A stretch of DNA of 64,000 nt from Rhodocyclaceae bacterium. GTDB taxonomy: Bacteria; Pseudomonadota; Gammaproteobacteria; Burkholderiales; Rhodocyclaceae. Both the position numbers and the translations under genes were made by a program. Position 1 is the first letter of the stretch, and each line of letters starts with the position of its first letter. The notes under the pieces were generated by a model, which was given only the letters and a program-made list of their open reading frames with translations, searched no databases and was not told the DNA's origin. Of the stretch, positions 55,411 through 61,458 are shown piece after piece. Location: positions 437,370-501,369 of the forward strand of contig JADJEF010000003.1 of assembly GCA_016702335.1 (NCBI GenBank), in the 5' to 3' direction.

Positions 55411-56735
55411 GTCGCAGCCCTCCAGCGTGCCGCGTTGGCGACATCAAGCGTCCTATCGCAATGCAACAGCCTTGTGCGGCTCTGCATAGCCGCACAACCG
55501 GCGCTGGGCGCAATGCGATGCTTGGCGAATTCGCCATCGCCGTCCCGCCAGCGCCGACTTTCGCAAGGGTCGGCTTTTGCCTTGAGGGTCGCACGCCAAT
55601 CACGCACGCCGGGGCATGGTCGGTGCAGTGAATGTGCCAGCCTGAACGAAGCGAGCCGTGCCCCGGCGTGCGCGCCTTGGACGGCGCGCATCGAAACTCG
55701 GCGGCGAAGCAGGGAATTCGCAAGGCGAAGCTGGCGGGACGGCGATGTGGGCTTGGTAGAACCCTCTTTCTTCCCAGCGTCTGGGCTGTGCGATCTGCCG
55801 CGCGTAACCGCCAGCGGCTTTGCACAGCCGCTGCCGTTGTTGGTGAGCTTTGCCAGATAGCCCACTTCGCTGTGAATCTTGTCGATGCGCCCCAGGGCGA
55901 TGCTGATGTTGAGCGCTTGCTGGTGGGTCAGGTTATCGACTGTGCTGCCTTTGGGCGGGGTGATGAAGGCTTGCAGTGCGCGGCGATCAGCGGCGGCCAC
56001 GGGTTCACCGGCGTCAGAGGCGGTCTTGATGCGGGCGTAGAGTTTGGCCAGATCAGGGTCGGCGAAGGCGTGGGCGCTGCCGTCGGGGCTGTCGCGCCGG
56101 GTCTGGAATTTGTTGATGAGGGTGGTGAGTTTGACGGTGGGGTCGACGGTGCCGATGCCAGCGCCGTTGAAGGTGACGACTTTGTCTATCCTGCCAGCGC
56201 TGTTGTCTTCGTGACGCAGCACATGGAAGGCGGTGGCGAGGTGGCCGCCCAGGCTGTAGCCGGTGACGCTGTAGCGACTACCCTGAGGCAGCAGGCCGTC
56301 GGTGTGCAGGCGTTGGTACCAGTTTTCCATATCGGCGATCTGGCCGAAGGCATAGCCGTACTCGCTGATCTCGAGGGTGTTGGTGGCTTCGTTGTCGCGG
56401 GCGTGGTCGTCAATGAATTCGGTGGAGCGGAAGGAGAGGACGAGTTCGCCGACTTTAGCGCCGGTAGTCGGGTCATCCCGGACGCATTTGAACAGCGTGC
56501 CGCTGAAGCCGGTGCCGGTGTTGGATTCTTGGTCGAGGGCGATCCAGTGGTCAGCAAAGTCAGCGGCGGCAGCTTCGATGAATTTGCTGGCGTGGTCGTT
56601 GCCTGCAACAAGTGCATTGATCAGCTTTTCTCCAGCGTATTTTTCCTCGCCCGTAACCTCAATCTTCAAGAAGGCTTCGGCCGCCATCTGAAGATTGGCG
56701 TATTTCAGATAGTCGCTGATCGCGGGAGTCGTCAT
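55407..56735 (-). CDS. Module B: lipase fragment with element-encoded tail
   Basis: A 442-residue frame. Residues 1-~304 form the front of a lipase domain (SFRSTEFIDDHARD, VTGYSLGGHLATAFHVLRHE, VVTFNGAGIGTVD), then break off after LAKLTNNG. The remaining ~138 residues come from the composite element (GCAKPLAVTRGR and following) and run to the ATGA overlap with lipoprotein C. The DDHSLVL segment and RTX part are absent, so it is probably inactive, like module F. Its lipase type is distinct but closest to the FI-NEK group, and its lipoprotein partner is LNGC type, as in modules C and H. Confidence 0.72.
   Translation of the reverse strand: MTTPAISDYLKYANLQMAAEAFLKIEVTGEEKYAGEKLINALVAGNDHASKFIEAAAADFADHWIALDQESNTGTGFSGTLFKCVRDDPTTGAKVGELVLSFRSTEFIDDHARDNEATNTLEISEYGYAFGQIADMENWYQRLHTDGLLPQGSRYSVTGYSLGGHLATAFHVLRHEDNSAGRIDKVVTFNGAGIGTVDPTVKLTTLINKFQTRRDSPDGSAHAFADPDLAKLYARIKTASDAGEPVAAADRRALQAFITPPKGSTVDNLTHQQALNISIALGRIDKIHSEVGYLAKLTNNGSGCAKPLAVTRGRSHSPDAGKKEGSTKPTSPSRQLRLANSLLRRRVSMRAVQGAHAGARLASFRLAHSLHRPCPGVRDWRATLKAKADPCESRRWRDGDGEFAKHRIAPSAGCAAMQSRTRLLHCDRTLDVANAARWRAAT
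55440..55833. mobile_element. Composite hairpin element, copy in module B
   Basis: Bounded inside by a reverse short repeat at 55537-55566 and a forward one at 55694-55746 that is split by a ~27-bp insert. Between them, perfect 13-bp arms pair (55604-55616 with 55659-55671). Flanks add smaller hairpins. Nearly identical to the copy at 57568-57970. Confidence 0.7.
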
Positions 56736-56736
56736 G

Positions 56737-57537
56737 TCAATCTCCTTGCTGTTTTGGTTTCAGAACCTGTTCAACGAATTTTTCTGTTTGGGTCGCTTGT
56801 CTGCCTGATCCCTGACTGCTTCCAAAGCTCGGGCAAGCATTGTTAGCAGCTAGCAACCATGGCGACCTGCCTCTAGAGTCGTTACCCTGACCGCGATCCA
56901 TCATGTAGCCGATGCGCTCGGCCATAACTTCATTGGTCTGGAGGTCGATCACTTTGAGTGAACTGCCGGCGATCCAGTACTGACGTTCCTCGTTGGTGGA
57001 GATATCGTCGTAGGTGACCCCGTAGCGCGGGGTTGGACCGGGTGCTGGGGATTTGTCGAGGACAAAGCGGGTGTAGCCTTTGAGATAGGACTTGTCGGAT
57101 AGCCAAGGCTCTTCAATGCGGCCCGTATAGCGGTAGCGCTTGCCATCTTTAGTGTCGAGGGCGTCGACATATCGATAGGCACTGCGCGCTGCAGGGCAGG
57201 GTTGTCTCCTGCATGGGTCGCTGGAGTAAAACAGGTCGAGAAAGCTCTGTATATAGCCATCTCCTGTCAAATCCCTCCCATACGGATCATTCAACCGAAA
57301 CTGATCATTGAAGTCCGGGTCTTCGTTTTCTGGCCGCACCTTGAGCAGAAAGATGCCTTCAACGTTCTCAGCCGTCCGATGAATAAACACCCCCGCCTTC
57401 TTGCACCGCTCGGCAAACATTGCCTCGGCGGTGGCAAGACGCGCACTCGCCGACTCGGGTCTTTGCTGCGCCGTAGCAGTGCAGCCATTGAGCAGCACTG
57501 CAGCGATCAGCCATAGGGTACGCAGGGCGTGGTTCAT
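56737..57537 (-). CDS. Module B lipoprotein
   Basis: A 266-residue LNGC-lineage lipoprotein (lipobox LLNGC, Cys19, next residue Thr). Start and first half equal lipoprotein C. The middle reads EEPWLSDKSYLKGYTRFVLD, which closely resembles lipoprotein A (EPWQTDKDYLKGYIKFSLD) from the other lineage, so this segment appears to have moved between lineages. Then YGVTYDDISTNEERQYW and KVIDLQTNEVMAERIG. It has extra cysteines (DPCRRQPCPA) not in its relatives. It ends KPKQQGD with a GGAG site for lipase B. The start overlaps the lipase A stop. Confidence 0.75.
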   Translation of the reverse strand: MNHALRTLWLIAAVLLNGCTATAQQRPESASARLATAEAMFAERCKKAGVFIHRTAENVEGIFLLKVRPENEDPDFNDQFRLNDPYGRDLTGDGYIQSFLDLFYSSDPCRRQPCPAARSAYRYVDALDTKDGKRYRYTGRIEEPWLSDKSYLKGYTRFVLDKSPAPGPTPRYGVTYDDISTNEERQYWIAGSSLKVIDLQTNEVMAERIGYMMDRGQGNDSRGRSPWLLAANNACPSFGSSQGSGRQATQTEKFVEQVLKPKQQGD

Positions 57538-60329
57538 GCCGCACCCCTCCCGCGTGCCGCGTTGGCGACATCAAGCGTCCTATCGCAATGCAACAGCCTT
57601 GTGCGGCTCTGCATAGCCGCACAACCGGCGCTGGGCGCAATGCGATGCTTGGCGAATTCGCCATCGCCGTCCCGCCAGCGCCGACTTTCGCAAGGGTCGG
57701 CTTTTGCCTTGAGGATCGCACCCCACTCACGTTCGCCGCGCACGCCGGAGCCTGGCCGGCGCAGAGAATGTGCCAGCCTGAACGAAGCCGGCCATGCCCC
57801 GGCGTGCGCGCCTTGGACGGCGCGCATCGAAACTCGGCGGCGAAGCAGGGAATTCGCAAGGCGAAGCTGGCGGGACGGCGATGTGGGCTTGGTAGAACCC
57901 TCTTTCTTCCCAGCGTCTGGGCTGTGCGATCTGCAGCGCGTAACCGCCAGCGGCTTTGCACAGCCGCTGGCCGCCGCTGGGCGCGACGCCGAATTGGCAA
58001 ACACGGTCGCGAATTCCCCAGCGGCGTCATCGCCCGCGCCGCCTTCGAGCCGGTCGTCGCCGCCCCGGCCGCTGAGCTGGTCGTTGCCGTCGCCGCCGTA
58101 GAGGTGGTCATCCACATTGCCACCGGTAATGGCGTCGTTGCCGGTGCCGCCAAAGCGGTAGTGTTTGACGGTGTCGAGCTTGTTGCTGGCTTTGTCGGGG
58201 TCGAAGCCCTGGGCGATGCGGTAGCCGCTGGCGAGGTCTTCGTAGTAGGTGGACTCGGTTTGATAGGTATGGGTATCTTTTGCTTCATCAAGCTTCTCTT
58301 TCTCGGGGTCGCGGTTGTTGTCGCCAAACCACTGCTTGCGTTTGAGGAACTCGGCGCGATCACGAAGCCAGGTGTCGCTGAAGGCGGCTTTGCCAGTGTC
58401 GCGTTGGTCGGGGTCGAGCTCGATGTCCTCGTCCCATTGGTCGCTCAGTGTCTTATCGACGGCCTTGAGGGCGGCCAGCGCCCCCTCATTGTCGGTCTGG
58501 AGCGCAAACGGGGCGAGGTGGTAGAGGGCGAGGAACTGGGCGTAGTCGGTGCGGGCTTTGCTGCCGTCGGTGGTGGGGGACACAAGGCTGACGAGGCTGT
58601 TCTTGGCCGCTTTGAGCAGTTCTTGGTACGCAGCGCTGCCGACAATGGCGGTGAGGCTGGCGTAGAGGGCGTCGCGGCCGGTGTACTTGTCGCCATCACT
58701 GTTCTCAATGCGGTGCCAGGTGTTGCCGTTCGGGTCGCCTTTGAGGCGCAGCTTTTTCTCTTCGATGACTTTGGGCGACAGCACCATGCCGGCCAGGGCG
58801 TTGACGATGTTTTCCAGTACGTCGCCTTCGGCTTTGCCTTGGCCGCTGTTGCCCTCGGCGACAAGGTAGGAGGCGTGCTTGAGGATGCTGTTGAGCAGGG
58901 GCTGGGGGTTTTGCTGTTGGCTCGCTGACATGAGCTTGAGCAGGGTGTTCTGGACGTTGAGGGAGTCGAGGATCAGCACCAGACTGTGGTCGTCGCCATA
59001 ATCGTTGTGCGAGAAACCATTCACCAGCGGCTTTGACTTGGCCGCGCCCGCCAAGGCGGCAAGGTAATCCCCCCGCGTCTGCGGCTGGTCTTCGATAAAA
59101 ATGCGGGCATCGCTGCCCGTGTGATAGAGCGTATGCGCCGCCACCGCCACGGGTTTGGGGGAGGAGAGTTCCCAACCGACCACATCGGTCTGATTGCCCA
59201 GGGCGCCCCCATTGGCGAGGAATGGCAATTTGTCGATGCCGCCTTGGGTCACAATGTCCCAGCCCACACCAATCTTGCCGCGATTGTCGATGACATGACG
59301 CTTCTCGATCAGCAAGGTGGCGAGCTGGTAGTCGAAGCTGGCGCCAGCGATACTGGTGGTGGGGATATTCGCCGGGTTGTCGGCGCCCTCACTGCCCGAG
59401 GGGACCGCGCTCACTGTGGTGGCGAGATTGACGACGGCCCGCACCTGCGTGAGCGCGGTGCGCAGCAGGTTTTCGTCTTTGAGCAGCTCGTTGGCCTCGT
59501 TGGGCGCGACCACCTTGCTCAATTCGTTAATGCGGATGCTGGCATTGAGTGGCAGTGCGCCACCATGCGTCAGCGCATAGCTGTGCAGTTCGCGATAGAG
59601 CTTTTTGCCGGCAGTGCTCGATAGCCGATCAACCAGTCCGTCAGTGGTGCTCGCCGCGTCGCGCAGGTCGCGGAAGTCGACCATGATTTTGGTCAGTGGC
59701 TCACTGAAGCGACCGATGCCGGCACCGTTGAAGGTGACGACCTTGTCGATCTGGCCAAAGCTATTGTCTTCGTGACGCAGCAGATTGAAGGCGCTGGCCA
59801 GGTGGCCGCCCAGGCTGTAGCCGGTGACGCTGTAGCGGGCACCTTCGGGCAACTGGCCGCTCTTCTTGAGGTGGGCGTACCACGCTTCCATATCGTCGAT
59901 CTGGCCGAGGGCAAGACCGATGTTCGCCATCTCGTGACTGTCGGCCTGCAAGGTGTCGCGGGCGGCGTCGTCGGCGAATTCGGTGCTGCGGAAGGAGAGG
60001 ATATATTCACCGGCCTTGACGTTGTTAGCGAGGTCGTTCCTGATCGCTTGAAACAGCGTGCCGGAAAAGCCGGTGGTGGTGTTGGAGATGTGTTCGACGA
60101 CGGTCCAGTCTTGCGTGAGCTTGGAGAAGTCGACTTGGGCGGAGCTAAATTTACTGGCGCGATCATTGCCGACAATCAGGTTCGCGACAGCAAGCGATTC
60201 ATTCGTGCGTTTGTCGCCGGGAGTCAAAACTGTGCCTGGTGGGTTTGCGTTGAAGTTGTACAAGGCTTCAGACGCCATCTGAAGGTTGGCGTATTTCAAG
60301 TAGTCCGCAATAGTCATTTGAGTCGGCAT
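57534..60329 (-). CDS. Module A: lipase-RTX protein, C-terminally truncated
   Basis: A 931-residue intact frame: lipase domain (GYSLGGH near 176, NDYGDDHSLVLILDSL), helical middle, a few RTX repeats (GGDGNDQLSGRGGDDRLEGG), and then a tail encoded by the composite element (GEFATVFANSASRPAAASG and following). The cut lies at GGAGDDAAG. The lipase half is nearly identical to modules E, F and G, but the first ~70 residues differ (NFNANPPGTVLTPGDKRT). The stop overlaps the lipoprotein B start. As the first complete lipase gene from the right it is likely well expressed if the operon is active. Confidence 0.8.
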   Translation of the reverse strand: MPTQMTIADYLKYANLQMASEALYNFNANPPGTVLTPGDKRTNESLAVANLIVGNDRASKFSSAQVDFSKLTQDWTVVEHISNTTTGFSGTLFQAIRNDLANNVKAGEYILSFRSTEFADDAARDTLQADSHEMANIGLALGQIDDMEAWYAHLKKSGQLPEGARYSVTGYSLGGHLASAFNLLRHEDNSFGQIDKVVTFNGAGIGRFSEPLTKIMVDFRDLRDAASTTDGLVDRLSSTAGKKLYRELHSYALTHGGALPLNASIRINELSKVVAPNEANELLKDENLLRTALTQVRAVVNLATTVSAVPSGSEGADNPANIPTTSIAGASFDYQLATLLIEKRHVIDNRGKIGVGWDIVTQGGIDKLPFLANGGALGNQTDVVGWELSSPKPVAVAAHTLYHTGSDARIFIEDQPQTRGDYLAALAGAAKSKPLVNGFSHNDYGDDHSLVLILDSLNVQNTLLKLMSASQQQNPQPLLNSILKHASYLVAEGNSGQGKAEGDVLENIVNALAGMVLSPKVIEEKKLRLKGDPNGNTWHRIENSDGDKYTGRDALYASLTAIVGSAAYQELLKAAKNSLVSLVSPTTDGSKARTDYAQFLALYHLAPFALQTDNEGALAALKAVDKTLSDQWDEDIELDPDQRDTGKAAFSDTWLRDRAEFLKRKQWFGDNNRDPEKEKLDEAKDTHTYQTESTYYEDLASGYRIAQGFDPDKASNKLDTVKHYRFGGTGNDAITGGNVDDHLYGGDGNDQLSGRGGDDRLEGGAGDDAAGEFATVFANSASRPAAASGCAKPLAVTRCRSHSPDAGKKEGSTKPTSPSRQLRLANSLLRRRVSMRAVQGAHAGAWPASFRLAHSLRRPGSGVRGEREWGAILKAKADPCESRRWRDGDGEFAKHRIAPSAGCAAMQSRTRLLHCDRTLDVANAARGRGAA
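57568..58027. mobile_element. Composite hairpin element, copy in module A
   Basis: Second near-identical copy of the composite unit. Reverse short repeat at 57663-57692, split forward repeat at 57830-57882, with hairpin arms between. It extends to an inverted pair CGCCGCTGGG / CCCAGCGGCG near 57971-58026, exactly where the module A RTX sequence begins. Confidence 0.7.
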
Positions 60330-60330
60330 A

Positions 60331-61194
60331 TCATTTCTCCAATTTCTTGGGTCTTAAAACTTGGTCGACAAACTTTCGGGTAGCGGCGTTGGTGCCGCGT
60401 GCATGATCGGGACAGCGATAGGCCGTGAGCCATGGACTTGGGTTGGCATCGCTAAGGGTTCCACTGACGGCGTAGCGGGCCAACTCACCCATCACTTCCT
60501 TAGTCGTTAGGTCAATGACCTTTATCGTGCTACTGGCGACGCCCAGGGCGCGTTCCTCGAGAATGACATGATCCTCGAAAGTAACGCCGTAGCGCGGCGC
60601 TAGGTTAGGGGCGGGGGTTCTATCAAGCGAGAACTTGATATAGCCCTTCAGGTAGTCCTTGTCGGTTTGCCACGGTTCGTACCAGCGTCCCGAATACCGC
60701 CAGCGCTTGCCATCCTTTTCGTCGATGACATCGACCCAGCGGTAGCCAGGGACGCCGCCGGGATTTTGGTTGGTATTTATAGATCCACGATACGTCGGGG
60801 TAATTGGCGTTGGTGTGCCATCTAGCGTAGAACCCCCTTCCTCGTAGCCAAGAAACGTCGCTATGTACTCGTCGGTCTGTGACTCGCGAGCAAACGCCGC
60901 CCCCGGCCAGTTTGGATCGCTCCATTCCCTTCCGCTGGCGCGGGGCCTGACCTTCATCAGCAATATCCCTTCAACATTCTCGACCGTGCGGTAGATTTTT
61001 TCCCCGGCCACGGTTCGGCACTTCTCTTCCCAGAGCGCACGGCCGGCCTTGACGCGTTCTTGCACCGTCATCGTAGCCGTGTCGGGCATTGCGGCTACTG
61101 TCGCGCTGCCCGACTGGCCGGGGTTGCTGCCCCCGGCGCAAGCGGCAATGGTCAGCGCAAGCGCCGTCAGCAATGCGGCGTGGCGGGCGTTCAT
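60331..61194 (-). CDS. Module A lipoprotein
   Basis: A 287-residue lipoprotein of the AAC lineage (lipobox IAAC, Cys19). The first ~80 residues equal lipoprotein F exactly. A distinct middle follows: PTPITPTYRGSINTNQN, shared in part with D (PITPTYRGYIETD), and YEPWQTDKDYLKGYIKFSLD, shared with B. Then YGVTFEDHVILEERALGVAS and LTAYRCPDHARGTNAATRKF, the last again like D. It ends RPKKLEK with a GGAGAA ribosome site for lipase A. Its start overlaps the stop of the ninth RTX gene. It is the clearest mosaic of the set. Confidence 0.75.
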   Translation of the reverse strand: MNARHAALLTALALTIAACAGGSNPGQSGSATVAAMPDTATMTVQERVKAGRALWEEKCRTVAGEKIYRTVENVEGILLMKVRPRASGREWSDPNWPGAAFARESQTDEYIATFLGYEEGGSTLDGTPTPITPTYRGSINTNQNPGGVPGYRWVDVIDEKDGKRWRYSGRWYEPWQTDKDYLKGYIKFSLDRTPAPNLAPRYGVTFEDHVILEERALGVASSTIKVIDLTTKEVMGELARYAVSGTLSDANPSPWLTAYRCPDHARGTNAATRKFVDQVLRPKKLEK

Positions 61195-61239
61195 GCCACG
61201 CTCCTTGCATAGTCATCATTGTTCGCTTGGCATTGCAGA

Positions 61240-61267
61240 TCGCCGTGTCGCCAGCGCCGACTTGCGG
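61240..61267 (-). repeat. Dispersed short repeat at the 3' end of the ninth RTX gene
   Basis: Same position and frame as at 40206-40233; the surrounding ~600 bp are near-identical there. Confidence 0.85.
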
Positions 61268-61432
61268 ATGCGTCACCATCGCTACCCCGGCCCCCCGACA
61301 CCTCCTCGCCGTTGCTGCCCACGATGAAGTCGGCGCTACGCCCGCCCGTGAGGTGGGTGCGCCCGGTGGCGTCGGTGCCACGATAGACGCCTTCGCCGTA
61401 TTCGCCGATGAAGCGCGTCATGGAGAGGTGGG

Positions 61433-61458
61433 TCGCCGTCTCACCAGCGCCGACTTGC
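61433..61458 (-). repeat. Dispersed short repeat inside RTX C-terminus (ninth gene)
   Basis: Read in frame as QVGAGETA in the third occurrence of this site. Confidence 0.85.
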
